64,000 nucleotides of DNA from Dryas octopetala (Eukaryota; Streptophyta; Magnoliopsida; Rosales; Rosaceae). Each line of letters starts with the position of its first letter. Within the stretch, counting starts at the first letter, position 1. This document shows, piece by piece, positions 11,163-22,419 of this stretch. The position numbers were made by a program, and so were the translations under genes. Location: positions 20,506,910 through 20,570,909 of the forward strand of contig OY992839.1 of the NCBI GenBank assembly GCA_963921425.1, written 5' to 3'. The notes under the pieces are model-generated. The model saw nothing but the letters and a program-made list of their open reading frames with translations. It made no database searches and was not told where the DNA came from.

Positions 11163-11960
11163 CACTACTGGAAAAATGGACAGTAGGCACGAATAATGAC
11201 TCACAGTTATGAGGCGAATGAGATTACAGCATTTCCAAACATGGTTTTGAGCAATCAGTGACTCAAACTTAGTGTTCACGGTGTAACCGTGAGTAATTTA
11301 ATAATAGGCACTGGTAACTGTGAGGATTTTTAAAATTCAGCGGCTTCGGCTGCGTGGAGCCGCTGCAACGGAGCCGATAAATGATATCAGTGAACAACAT
11401 TCGCATTTACTAAGTCACAGATGACCAAACTGTGACATGTAGTAATTCACAGATTTCCAAACCGTGCCATGTACTAAGTATTGTTCGGATTGTGTACAAG
11501 TTTGCTGGTTATCTAAAGTCTCACGGTTTTGATTAAATTGTGTATATTTAAACTATTAGTCACTGTTTTCATGCAGTGCCTATTCCAAAAGTAATATTTT
11601 ATCTTTCAGTCACGGTTTACATACTGTGCCATGATCAAAATTACTATTGCCACTGTCACGGTTTACCCTGAACCCTGAAATTATAAGCAACAGAGAACCG
11701 GACCTCTCTTGAGAAGACCGGTCCTCCAGAGGCGATCCATCATTTCTGCTTGAATTAAGAATCGGATCTCTCTTGAGGAGACCGGTCCTCCAGAGGCGAT
11801 CCATCATTTCAGTTTGAATTAAGAACCGGACCTCTCTTGAGATGACCGGTCATCCAGAGGCGATCCATCATATATTACTGTCAGATTTTATCTATTAGTC
11901 ACGGTTTACATACTGTGCCATGACCAAAATAATATGGCATATGCGATATGAAGGATTAAC
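11163..11960 (+). promoter_or_regulatory. CACTA 5' subterminal repeat region
   Basis: About ten degenerate copies of TCACGGTTT or its inverse AAACCGTGA occur here, several as inverted pairs. Examples are near 11277 (CACGGTGTAACCGTGAG), 11447, 11609 and 11897 (TCACGGTTTACATACTGTGCC). Such motifs are the usual binding sites of TNPA proteins, which bring the ends together; that role is inferred from the family. A 64-bp array (11685-11871) is inserted in the middle. Confidence 0.75.
11685..11871. repeat. 64-bp tandem array, three units
   Basis: Three units start at 11695, 11759 and 11823. Each contains GAACCGGACCTC (or a variant), then GACCGGTCCTCC about 24 bp later, then CAGAGGCGATCCATCAT. Two copies of a nearly identical CACGGTTTACATACTGTGCC stretch lie on either side (11609 and 11897). 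The same unit recurs at 18871-19230 and, diverged, at 21390-22000. Confidence 0.85.
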
Positions 11961-13052
11961 CCTCCTCCTTCCCTCTCCAATTTATCACGCGAAATAAATG
12001 ATATTAGCAGTACCCACCGCGCGCAGGAGCAAAACCCCCTTCTCTTCCCCCCTTTGATTGAGAAATTTTTCTGCGCTCAGGGATCAAATAAGGCCAGGTA
12101 TGGGTTTATTTAGTATACTCATATCCCAAATTTGCCTAATTAAGTATGTAATGGTAGTCTTCTTATACTTCATCCCCATTATGAGTTGTTGGCTATGAAG
12201 TTCAACAACGACCACGAGACCGGATTAGATTAATGAGATGAGGAATTGACAAGGAGAACCTGGCAATCTGAACTTGAATTATTACATGTTAGACTTACCT
12301 ATTATTTGCTCTACATCTGATTGATTTAGAACAATAGAAATATTGGGTTTGATTGCAATTTAGGAATTCCCTTTTTTTGAGGTTCATGACTTTATAATAT
12401 ATGTTCTGAATATATCATATGAGTATGCATTTGGTTTGTCACTTGCGTGATGAATAATCCCCATACGTATGTATTTTGTTTGACATTTTAATTTAGCAAG
12501 CATTTAATTTTTAGTATTGCATTTTTAAGACTACAATACCTACTTGTATATTTGAGCTGACCTATATTCCTGCAGTTTTTTTTTTAAGATTCTAAATACA
12601 GAACAAAGAAGAACACTTGAAGCTTGGTCTGTGCGCTTTCACAATTGAAATCAAGTTTGTTGTTGTCTCAATTTCTATTTACATGTAGATATAATTGTTA
12701 TCAACAAAGGTAGTGAAAAAATGACTCAATTTTCTGATCCCATTTAGTTATCCTTCTTCCTCCCAACCCATGTTTTTATTATTCTCTCTCTGTATTGGCC
12801 TTGGCAGTTTTGGGTATAAGCAAATGAACAACGAGCAGGTGGTTACAGTAGAAATTAAAATTAATTCTTGAATATATCCATCAATTGTCATAAGTATGTA
12901 TTGGGAAACTGCATCCAAGCATATTTCCTATTGTTCATACATCCACTTTTTTGTTGAACATCTTTATGGGCTTCGTCTGCTATTATTTTTTGGATTTTTT
13001 CTGCAAATTGACTTAGTTTTCTTCTAATTACTAGGCAGATAGTGACTTCTCA
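11961..13052 (+). promoter_or_regulatory. Transposase promoter and 5' leader with intron
   Basis: A GC-richer patch at 11990-12095 may be the first, non-coding exon. A donor-like CCAG|GTATGG lies at about 12097 and an acceptor TAGGCAG|AT at 13038, just before the transposase ATG. The AT-rich DNA between fits an intron of about 0.94 kb. The transcription start is not defined. Confidence 0.5.
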
Positions 13053-16000
13053 ATGGATAAAGATTGGGTATTTTTGGATCGTATGAGTGACGAATATTTG
13101 ACAAGGCTACGTGCATTCATCGCCCATGCATTAAGAGTATCCGCATTTGATGGGCACATTAAGTGCCCGTGTAGTCAATGTTGTAATCGGTATTGGAAGT
13201 CACCTATAGAAGTTGAAGAACACATTTTTGTTGATGGTATGGACGAAGATTATGTTAATGCACCATGGACATCGCATGGGGAGCAGTTGCCTAGGCCTAA
13301 CACCGAAGCAACCCATGTTCAGAATGAAGATATGACTGGTATGTTGCATGATGCCTTTGGAATGCATGGGTTTGAATATACTGCTGGAACTAATGATGAT
13401 ACCTCCCCGCCCTCTGGGCCCACTTCTGCTGCTGAAAGCTTTTTCCATGCGATGGAGGATGCTAAAGTAGAGTTGTACCCAGGCTGTGGCAGAACTAAGC
13501 TTTCCTTCTTGGTGAGATTATATCAGATCAAGTGCTTGCATTCTTGGACCAACACATCTTTTACAGAATTGCTGACTTTGCTAAAGGATTGGTTTCCGAA
13601 AGGGGTGAATTTGCCACCCAGTTTTTATAAGACCAAGAAGTTCATTACTGACTTGGGTTTGAGTTATGAAAAAATTGATGCATGCCCAAAAGATTGCATG
13701 TTATATTGGAAGGAGCATGCCAACAATACATCATGCCATGTGTGTGGCAAACCACGTTACAAGGAAAACATAGAGGCCGGACATGTCACTCGTACTAAAG
13801 TTGCTAATAAGGTGTTACGTTACTTTCCTTTGGGACCACGACTCCAACGTCTTTATATGTCACATCATACCGCTGATTCTATGGTATGGCATGCCGAACG
13901 CAGACAGGTGGATGGTGTGCTTAGGCATCCTGCAGACTCCCCAGCGTGGGAAAAATTAGATAGTTTGGATCCATCCTTTGGTTCAGAGCCACGTAATGTG
14001 CGCTTAGGGCTGGCTAGTGATGGATTTAATCCTTTCGGTATGATGAGCTTATCCCACAGTACTTGGCCGGTGATCATTTCAGTTTATAATCTTCCACCGT
14101 GGCTATGCATGAAACAACCGTACTTAATGCTTTCTTTGCTTATTCCCGGTCCTAAGAGTCCTGGAAATGATATAGATATTTATCTTCAACCTTTAGTGGA
14201 GGAGTTGAAGACTCTTTGGGAACATGGGTTACCAACATTTGATGCAGTGAAAAAAGAGACTTTCATCATGCGTGCTGCCGTTTTATGGACAATTAATGAT
14301 TTTCCAGCATATGCGATGCTTTCAGGTTGGAGCACTAAAGGGAAGAAGGCATGTCCACAATGTGCATATGGGACATATTCTCTAAGGTTGAATGTAAGTC
14401 AAAAAGAATGTTATCTTGGTCATCGTCGATGGTTGCCTATCAATCATCGGTTTCGAAGATTGACTCATTCATTTAACGGATCCCAAGAGCATGGTTTACC
14501 ACCAATTCCTATGACAGGTGGAGAGTGTCTGGCTTCATTAAGTGGGTTAACCTTTCAATTCGGTAAGGGTAAAAAGAAATCTTTAACTCGCAAGCGCAAA
14601 CATGATGCTGCCAAGTACGATGGTCCATGGAAGAAAAAAAGCATTTTTTTTGATCTACCATATTGGAAGGATCTTCTTATTCGACATAATCTGGATGTGA
14701 TGCATATTGAAAAAAACGTCACAGATAGTGTTTTGGGGACGTTGTTATGTATTGATGAGAAAAACAAAGACACATACAAGGCTCGCTTGGATTTGGTGGA
14801 TCTAAAACTGAAAAAAAAACTACATCCCATACTTGAAGGGGGAAGAACAAAACTACCCCCGAGCCCTTTCACCTTATCAAATGAAGAAAAAACGTCAATG
14901 TGCACAGTCCTTGCATCAGTCAAGGTTCCTGATGGGTTTGCCTCCAACATAGCCAGATGTGTTAAAGTTGAAGAGAAGAAATTAATAGGTCTAAAGAGCC
15001 ATGATTGCCATATACTTATGCAGTACTTGATTCCTATTGCAATTCGTGGGATCTTACCAAGAAATATGATTCGTGTGCTACTCGAGCTTAGTTCATTTTT
15101 TCGAAACCTCTGTTCTAAGGTTGGTACTACTGGTCACTTTCAAGTTTTGTCTCGAAGAATCGCAATTACATTATGTGAATTAGAAAAGTTATTGCCGCCG
15201 GCATTTTTTGACTCAATGGTTCACTTGCCTATTCACCTTGCTGATGAAGCAGCAATAGCTGGTCCTGTACAATACAGGTGGATGTACCCAATCGAGAGGT
15301 ATTAAAAACGCAGTATGTAATGTATAAATATATTTTATTTATTATTTGCTTTATTCTCCTCTGTTACATGAATCAAACATGCACAAGTTATATATATATA
15401 TATATATTTTTTTTTTACACTTTGATTTGGGTTAGTTTTCTTTTACTTATGCTCATCACCACGTTAATTATTTTATGCAGATACCTGCAAACACTCAAGA
15501 AATATGTTCGTAACAAATATCGTCCCGAGGGCAGCATCGCCGAAGGGTATATTGTTGAAGAGTGTTTAACTTTTTGCTCTATGTATCTTGGGGACGAAAC
15601 TGTTACACGTCGAAATAGGCCTGGTCGAAATGTTGATGCGGTAGGGAGTGGTGCACGTGACGGACTAGTAATATTTTCAGCACCTGGAAGATCTCTTGGG
15701 AGAGTTGAATTATTCAACCTAGACCAATCAAAATGGGAAAGAGCACACTTGCATGTGTTGCTCAACTGCCCCGATGTCCAACCTTATATAAGGTGCAATA
15801 CATAAGATGTTGATGTGAATTTGATAATACTGGATGGTTTCATTTTTTTCAAATAATTGTCAAACCATCTTATCATTTATTTCATTTATAAGGGACCACG
15901 TTGCTCGTGAGAGGGCAAATCGAGGACCACGCATAAGTGAAGCAGCATCTATACAATTAGCGCACTTGTCATTTCCGGAGTGGTTTCGAATACATGTTAG

Positions 16001-16703
16001 TATCCTGCTAGTAATTGATATATTTAGAATGATGTTGATATATTTCGGAATAGTGTATAATATTTGGTCATTTATGCAGATCGATGACCAACTAGATCGT
16101 GGGGTTTGCAACATTAGTGACGACTTGTGTGCATTGGCTAGTGGACCGAGTCGGCGAGCTGGTCGTTGGAAAAAATACATAATGAATGGTTATCGGTTCC
16201 ATGTGAAATCTGTTGATGAGGCTGGCCAGTCACAAAATAGTGGAGTATTTGTACAAGGTGAGAATGAGAATTATGCTATAGTTGAAGATACTAATCCGAG
16301 CTCATCCATGGTTGACTATTATGGTGTACTGAATGACATTATTGATTTAGACTATCATAATGACCGACATGTGGTGTTATTTGATTGTGACTGGATAAAT
16401 GGGCAAGGCCGCCAAAGTGGTATTAAAATAGATGAATATGGGTTTACATTAGTGAACTTCACTCGATTGATGCCCCCACAGGACACATTTATTTTAGGGT
16501 CACAAGCACATCAGGTGTTTTATGTGCAAGATCTAAATCAACCAGTTTGGCATGTTGCCGTGAAAACAAGGCCTAGAGATTATTTTGACATGGGCATAGT
16601 AACAACCCATGATATTTCTGCACCTCAAAACTTGGATGATGCCACTAATGTGGTCGACGAAGTAGAGGTCCGAACAGATGTGGAAGATGTGATGGTGACT
16701 TAA
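13053..16703 (+). CDS. CACTA TNPD-type transposase
   Basis: Four exons: 13053-15298, 15481-15792, 15893-15995 and 16080-16703. All have GT-AG introns and the reading frame is kept, giving about 1,094 residues. Residues 1-75 are the Transpos_assoc zinc-binding domain (IKCPCSQCCNRYW). The tnp2 (Transposase_21) core follows, with YNLPPWLCMKQPYLM and GWSTKGKKACPQC (near residue 425). DUF4218 begins near residue 645 (LKSHDCHILMQYLIPIAIRG) and DUF4216 lies near residues 965-1040. Together these are the standard plant CACTA transposase order. The protein cuts the element at its ends in the nucleus. No stop or frameshift was seen, so the gene may be functional. Confidence 0.93.
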
Positions 16704-17156
16704 ATGGACAGCCAGGTAAATCTTATTTTGAATATCACACTTTATGGCAAACATCATGAGGAGGTGATTTGGTTTTTCGCCCATGACTAATTATATCCCT
16801 CGAATGAACATGTGAACATATTTTACTTTGGTGTTTGCAATTTGTGTTCCTGCTGATCTGAACTTAGATAATTAAGTCACTTGCAATATCCAGAAAACAA
16901 GTAGATTAGATTCACATGTTGTATTTTCAGGCATGCAATACGGAACATTATACTCATAGTTCTTACTGTGCTTACTTTCTTTTCATCACCATAAGATGGT
17001 TGTTTTGTAATGGAATTTGCTTCCATAGCATATGGATATTATATATTATGTGCAAATATGAATAACCCGATAATTTTGAAGATCTACATGGATTCATTTG
17101 GTAACCTTAAGATGATCAACAAAATAACAGGGCAATGGACAATATATGAAACAAGG
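16704..17156. other. Transposase 3' flank
   Basis: AT-rich DNA that probably holds the 3' UTR and poly(A) region of the transposase. No coding signal was recognised. Confidence 0.5.
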
Positions 17157-17603
17157 CTAGTATTTAAAGTATTTGATGCAATTGTAGATCGGGTACGCTA
17201 TTTTTGGATCCCTCACAGGGCTCTTTGATCCACTATTTTTTGGTTCTGTGTTGTGGTTATATACCTCTCTAACCTCCATGTAAGGTGTAGGAGGTTCCAC
17301 CAATGGTGACCATTGAGGACCAATTGGCATACCTCTTGGGGAACTAGAAATGCTCCTAGAAGGACTAAGACTCGTAACATTCTGGCCCTCATCGAGTGGT
17401 GAGCATGGTGTTGGCGCCTCTATACCCTTCGGGAGCTCAAATGCAACTAGGTCTTCCTTAAAATTATTGAAATCCACTGTATGTCCAACAATTTGATGAG
17501 AAGGATTCGCATCTGAATGCAGTGGATGAGGATGAGCACATGATGACTCTCCATTTTCTAAGGGACGATTGGATTTACTGGATGCGCTACTACCTTGCCT
17601 CAT
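17157..17603 (-). CDS. Hypothetical Ser/Pro-rich protein inside CACTA
   Basis: A 148-residue open frame on the strand opposite to the transposase, from an ATG at 17603. It is clearly less AT-rich than its flanks and has a biased composition. A serine-rich start is followed by clustered Ser-Pro motifs (SLSPSRSISSSPRGMPIGPQ) and a PPTPYMEV segment. The last 20 residues look non-coding, so a splice may remove them. No family was recognised. It could be a captured host exon, a regulatory product of the element, or a chance frame. No promoter was identified. Confidence 0.4.
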   Translation of the reverse strand: MRQGSSASSKSNRPLENGESSCAHPHPLHSDANPSHQIVGHTVDFNNFKEDLVAFELPKGIEAPTPCSPLDEGQNVTSLSPSRSISSSPRGMPIGPQWSPLVEPPTPYMEVREVYNHNTEPKNSGSKSPVRDPKIAYPIYNCIKYFKY

Positions 17604-18158
17604 GCTTGTTTATTTTAAAAGCAAATGCAGCAACCCATATGCTTTTCTATCACTCTATGTAGATATTACATATTTATAGAGTCGTAACTATTGAAACATT
17701 GTTGTCTAGAAAAATAATTGAAACACTGATGAGGCTAGACAAAATAGCTTGGTATGGAGTTCATTATTGTGAAATGGACAATTGGTTGACAGCTTTATGT
17801 CATAACACACAAGGCAAATAGTGGATTATACCCCTGATGTTTGATTGAGTACAGACCAATAATACATGTGTGCATAACGATGAAAACATTATTCAAATTA
17901 CTAACTTGGTAAGAGAGTGGTGAGGAGCTACTGCACCAGAGATTCCCACTGCATGCACCAGAGATTCCCACTGCATGCACCTGAAAACTGCTAAGTGCAG
18001 GAACTTTATTCATTTCAATGACAAATAGTCAACATTCGTATGATAAGCAAGCATGTGCATGGAGTGTAGTGTTGATTGTCATTTATTTCTACTATATATG
18101 CACCATAAACCATTCAATGCTCTCACTCTGCCACACTTGACATATATAAAACATAATC
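17604..18158. other. Spacer between CACTA internal genes
   Basis: AT-rich. It contains a short tandem duplication of GCACCAGAGATTCCCACTGCAT at about 17933-17980 and a TATA-like CATATATAAA (18141-18150) just upstream of the next gene's ATG. No other gene is seen. Confidence 0.55.
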
Positions 18159-21100
18159 ATGCCTAAGAAAGTTAGAACCCCAATTAATCGTAATGTTTAT
18201 CGGGAGTTATGGTTTGAAGACTCAAGTTATGATACACCACCCTCGGATGCGTGCTCGCAAACTGATTCAAGTGAGAATCCTCATGAAATGAGGGATTTCC
18301 AAAATTCTGTGTTGGCGAATTGGGTGCCAGCAACTCGACACGTTCTTCCTCACCGAAACGGCCGAGGTGACACCAACTTCTTTGGAGAACCAATTCCTGG
18401 CCAGCGATCTGCAAATGACAGGTTAGTTCATGCTAAGAAAGGTAATCAAATTGCTGAAAAAAATGTCCAATTCGATTATGGATATACTAAGCGTAAGAAC
18501 AAAACAGTACGTAATGCTCCATGTTGAAAAAGAAATTGTAAGCATAGGTCCTTTTTCTCCTACACCCAAAGAGGCTTTTATTAGTAACTTATATTAGTAA
18601 AACCTAAGGTTCTGTAAGGATTAATTATTGCGTGTTCTAATATTTTGATTATGTTAATGTCTTGCTTGTTAAATCATTGGTTTTATTGTCAAGCATGCAC
18701 CAAAATGTGCTTCCTTGAATTGGACTTCATGCATTTCATTATGCTTGTTTATTGTATACTAAATAAAAAAACGTTAAAGGGCATGTATTTATGTGGTTTT
18801 TAGGTGCGGTTGCACAAACTTCATAGTAAAAAAAACCCAAAAAAAAAAAAAAAAATTTATAAGCAACAGAGAACCGGACCTCTATTGAGAAGACCGGTCC
18901 TCCAGAGGCGAACCATCATTTCTGCTTGAAGGAAGAACCGGACCTCTCTTGAGAAGACCGGTCCTCCAGTGGCGATCCATCATTTCTGCTTGAATTGAGA
19001 ACCGGACCTCTCTTGGGAAGATCGGTCTTCCAGAGGCGATCCATCATTTCTGCTTGAATTGAGAACCGGACCTCTCTTGAGAAGAACCGGTCCTCCACAG
19101 GCGATCAATCATTTCTGCTTGAATTATGAACCGGACCTCTCTTCAGAAGACCGGTCCTCCAGTGGCGATCCATCATGTCTGCTTGAGTTGAAAACCGGAC
19201 CTCCTTTTTGAGAACCGGACCTCCTTAGGTCATTATATTTTTTCACCAAAATATTCCGTCATTTTTTTTCATTTATTTTCCCTCTTTCTTTCCTGCGTGG
19301 CTCGTGTCCCGTGCCCCCCTCTTTCTACTCTGCGCGCGTTGCTCCTCTTCTCTTCACTCTCTCTTATTTTCTTCTCTCTTCCTCCTCCCAATCCCTCATC
19401 AAATCACATTACATCTCAAAATTTGTTCTGACCTCTCACTTTTCGGCCCCTTCTGAAGATTACCCACTGATTTGTGTTGGTATATTTTGTGTTCTTCACC
19501 AAGGTATTTCTCTAATTTTCGACCGGACCTTCCTTCTCCTTACCCACAGTATGTTAATATATTTTTGATGTTTTCTAACTTGCTTTGTCTTCTTTGTTGC
19601 TTGTTTCTTCATGGTTCCACTTATTTTCTGAAAATGTTCAAAATGGATGGTATGGCTTGTCCTCTCCGGTATGTGTCCTCTTTCTCGAAACATACAATTT
19701 ATGTTTATCTAAACTTGATTGGGACCATGGGTTTGTTTGCTGGGTTGTGTTCCCTTGTGTAATTTGTTGGGATTATTTGTGGCTAATGAATACTGGAATT
19801 GTTGGGATTATATGTGTTTTTGCATTTTGTTAATTGTCCTTGGGTTGTTGGTCTTATTCATCATCTTCCCTTGATGGTATGGCATCTTGTAATTTTTAGG
19901 TGACTAGTTTAATGGCCCCTAAGAAAGCATCCTCTCAGCAGCCCATTGCCAAGAAACAGAAATCTCAAGCGAGTTCTTCCGAACCTCAGGAAGAGACTCC
20001 TATTCCTAGGGATGACTCAAGTCAGTATAGACGGTTTTGCAATGCGGACTGTGAAGCCCGTTGGGAGGTGATAGAAGATAGAGGTTTTATATCTGAGCGT
20101 CCAATTGTCATTCGAGAGATGAGTGCTGACTTCGTGAATATTTTAGCGGCACGTGGTCTGCGACCATATGTCGAATCCTTCCCTAAATACAATATCAATC
20201 TTGTTGGTGAGTTTTATGCCAACTTTCCTCCCGATTTCAAAGTAACCAAGGATTCACATGTGTTTCTTCGGGAGCACAAATGTATGATTACTCGTGATGA
20301 CATTCGTAGTGTTTGTAAACTACCCTCCTCTGGCAAAACTGATTATAAAAAATTTCTTAAGTTCACTTCTTCCTTATCACGGGAACACATTATCACCACT
20401 CTTTATGATGCACCAACATTCGTTCCCCCTGCCTCTCATCGCGTCATCTCTGGAAATTGCACACAACTATTCCGTATGCTATTTATGTTTGTTCGATGCA
20501 ATGTTTATCCCACGAGTCAAAAATCCCGCATCTCTGATGAAGCGTGTAGGTTGATGATTGCCTTGAATACCCCTGATGTTCCTGTTCCTTTGGAGGACAT
20601 CATTTTCACTCATCTTGTGGAATGTGGTCGCACGGTCAAAAATGTGAATTCTCAACTTTCATTTCCTTGTCTCATCACTCGCCTTGCCGAACGTTCTGAC
20701 ATTCCTGTGATGGATGATGATCCACTATGGGATCCGGATGGTCCGATTGACGGATGGGTTTTGCGCAAAAGTGATGCTAACTCCCGGTCTGTGGTGGCTC
20801 AAGTTCCCGAGGCAATTCCTCCAGCTCCTACTGCTCCCTCTGAGCCGTCTTCTTCTGGAGTTCCTGCTGCACCTGACTTTGTCTCCATCATGGAGCGGCT
20901 TGACCTTGGATTCTCAGCAGTTAACTCTCGCCTGGATGCTTTTGATAACCGCATGGATGCATTTCAGCAGCGGTATACTGGGGATCTGCACGACATCCAC
21001 TCGACCCTAAGCGAACTAAAGGATCGCTTACCTGATTTTTATCCTTAGTGATTCTTGTAATAGGCCTTTGGTTTTTCCTAGCCAAAAAGCGGGAGATGTA

Positions 21101-22419
21101 GTGTTTTCAGTTAACTTTGGGATCTTATTGAACTGATTCCCTGGTTGTAATATTTTGTTGTGCTTCAATTCTTAATTCACATTGAATCCTTTCTATTTTG
21201 GTTTCCATTTATTTCCCTTGCTTTCCACAGGTTGTGTTTGTTTGTAATTTCTATTATTTGCAGGTGCAACACTTAGTACAGGTTTATGTGTTTAAATTGT
21301 GTCTTGTGTCTTGTATCTGTATCTATAAGCGGTGTTGTCTAGGAAACGTGGAAGGGGGAGATTTGTAAGTGTACTCGTGTTTGTGTTTAAGGCTTGAGGA
21401 CTGGACCTCACCATGTGACGACCAGACCTCCAGTAAGTCGATTAGAAATTTCTGGGTTTGAGGACCGGTTCTCTCTATTGAGGACCGGTCTTCCAGTGTG
21501 CGTAGTGATGAATTGTTGGGCGAGAGGTCCGATTCTAACATATTGAGAACCGGACCTTCAGTAAATGTTACTCTGAATTACTGGGCCTCAGGTCCGGACA
21601 ATTCACAGTGAAGACCGGTCTTCCAGTATGCCTGGCGATGAATATATGGCCTAGAGGACCGGTACTCTCTATTCAGGACCGGACCTCCAGTAAGTGTTGC
21701 TCTCATTTTCTGGGCTTCAGAACCGGACCATTTACATTGAGGACCGGTCTTCCGGTAAGCGTGGCGCAGAATTTATGAGCTAGAGGACCGGTCCTTTCTC
21801 ATGAGGACCGGACCTCCAGTACGTGTTATTCTGGATTTCCGGCCTTGAGGACCGGATCTGTCCATTGAGAACCGGATCTCCAGTAAGCGTGGCTCTGATT
21901 TTATTGGCTAGAGGACCGGTCCTTTCCTTTGAAGACCGGTTCTCTAGTTAGAGTTGCTCTGAGGACCGATTCTCCCAATTTGAGACCGGACTTTCAGTGA
22001 CGATTACACTTGCTGGCAAACTTGTAAAAGGTTTTAAAAAGTGATCTTTAAGATCCTAGAATTGTTTTAAATGAGTTTGGTGTTTTATCACATGGGGATG
22101 TTTGTTTATTAATTGATCAAGTAAATGGAAACTTAATTAAAGATTTGCTTATGAATTTTTTGCTGTCTTCACTTGATGTCAAAATTTATTAACAGCTCAC
22201 TCACAGCTTACATGAGATTGTCGTTTCCCACTGCATATTAGGAAGCACAAGCAACATGAAGATGGAGCTGTTAATCCGAATCCGGAACCTCGCAAGGTTC
22301 GACTGAAGAAAAGAGCAAACAGGGCGAGGATCACTCAGCCAGAAACCAACTTATCTGATACTGACAGTGATTACGCTGAATATCTGAGGGAGACCTACGG
22401 ATTGGAGTCAGGAAAATAG
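18159..22419 (+). CDS. Small spliced CACTA gene of unknown function
   Basis: Two exons, 18159-18421 and 22242-22419, join in frame across a GT-AG intron (donor ACAG|GTTAGT, acceptor ATTAG|GAAG) to give 146 residues. The N-terminal half is hydrophilic (MPKKVRTPINRN at the start; FFGEPIPGQRSANDR at the junction). The second exon has a basic stretch (RKVRLKKRANRARI), possibly a nuclear signal, and an acidic end (SDTDSDYAEYLRETYG). No family was recognised. It lies between the transposase and TNPA genes in the same direction, so it is probably part of the element. The 3.8 kb intron contains a nested 3.1 kb insertion that leaves the splice sites intact. Confidence 0.65.
18871..19230. repeat. 64-bp tandem array, about 5.5 units
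   Basis: Units start at 18871, 18935, 18999, 19063, 19128 and 19192, giving a 64-65 bp period. Each has GAACCGGACCTCTCTTGAG, then GACCGGTCCTCCAG, then GCGATCCATCATTTCTGCTT. The left boundary (TTATAAGCAACAGAGAACCG) is identical to that of the array at 11685. Confidence 0.9.
19205..19465 (+). repeat. Leader segment shared with 26100-26369
   Basis: About 260 bp, nearly identical to the later copy. It runs from the last array motif through CTTAGGTCATT, a pyrimidine-rich stretch with TCTGCGCGCGTTGCTCCTCT, to CACTTTTCGGCCCCTTCTG. It lies directly upstream of the nested open frame, so it may be its promoter and 5' leader. After it, a donor-like ACCAAG|GTATTT (19502) and acceptor TTTTTAG|GTGA (19899) could bound an intron. 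Confidence 0.75.
19912..21048 (+). CDS. Putative plant transposon protein (PF20167-like)
   Basis: The first ATG gives 378 residues beginning MAPKKASSQQPIAKKQK, a lysine-rich start typical of this group. The central part (roughly residues 30-270) resembles the 'putative plant transposon protein' domain. RRFCNADCEARWEVIEDR is followed by LAARGLRPYVESFP, VGEFYANFPPDF and VFLREHKCMITRDDIRSV. The C-terminal part is Pro/Ala/Ser-rich and ends in a coiled-coil-like segment (FSAVNSRLDAFDNRMDAFQQ). The function of this domain family is unknown. The family call rests on recognition of the pattern only. A retrotransposon-like CAAAAAGCGGGAGATG tract follows the stop at about 21080. Confidence 0.6.
   Translation: MAPKKASSQQPIAKKQKSQASSSEPQEETPIPRDDSSQYRRFCNADCEARWEVIEDRGFISERPIVIREMSADFVNILAARGLRPYVESFPKYNINLVGEFYANFPPDFKVTKDSHVFLREHKCMITRDDIRSVCKLPSSGKTDYKKFLKFTSSLSREHIITTLYDAPTFVPPASHRVISGNCTQLFRMLFMFVRCNVYPTSQKSRISDEACRLMIALNTPDVPVPLEDIIFTHLVECGRTVKNVNSQLSFPCLITRLAERSDIPVMDDDPLWDPDGPIDGWVLRKSDANSRSVVAQVPEAIPPAPTAPSEPSSSGVPAAPDFVSIMERLDLGFSAVNSRLDAFDNRMDAFQQRYTGDLHDIHSTLSELKDRLPDFYP
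21390..22000. repeat. Diverged 64-65-bp tandem array, about nine units
   Basis: Repeated pairs of GAGGACCGGTCCTC-like palindromes begin near 21395, 21460, 21524, 21588, 21652, 21717, 21782, 21846 and 21911. The linker between pairs is CAGTAAGCGTGGCTCTG-like. The period equals that of the array at 18871, but the linkers differ. The array closes the nested insertion on its right. Confidence 0.85.

Larger units (their letters stand above)
18856..22010 (+). mobile_element. Nested insertion: array, promoter, ORF, array
   Basis: This sits in the intron of the small CACTA gene. It starts after a poly(A) run (18825-18855) with a 64-bp array. It continues with a pyrimidine-rich leader (19240-19500), an intron-like stretch and one open frame (19912-21048), and ends with a second, diverged 64-65-bp array. 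No terminal inverted repeats or target duplication were identified, so the exact limits and class are unknown. Part of the leader is also present at 26100-26369. Confidence 0.6.
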
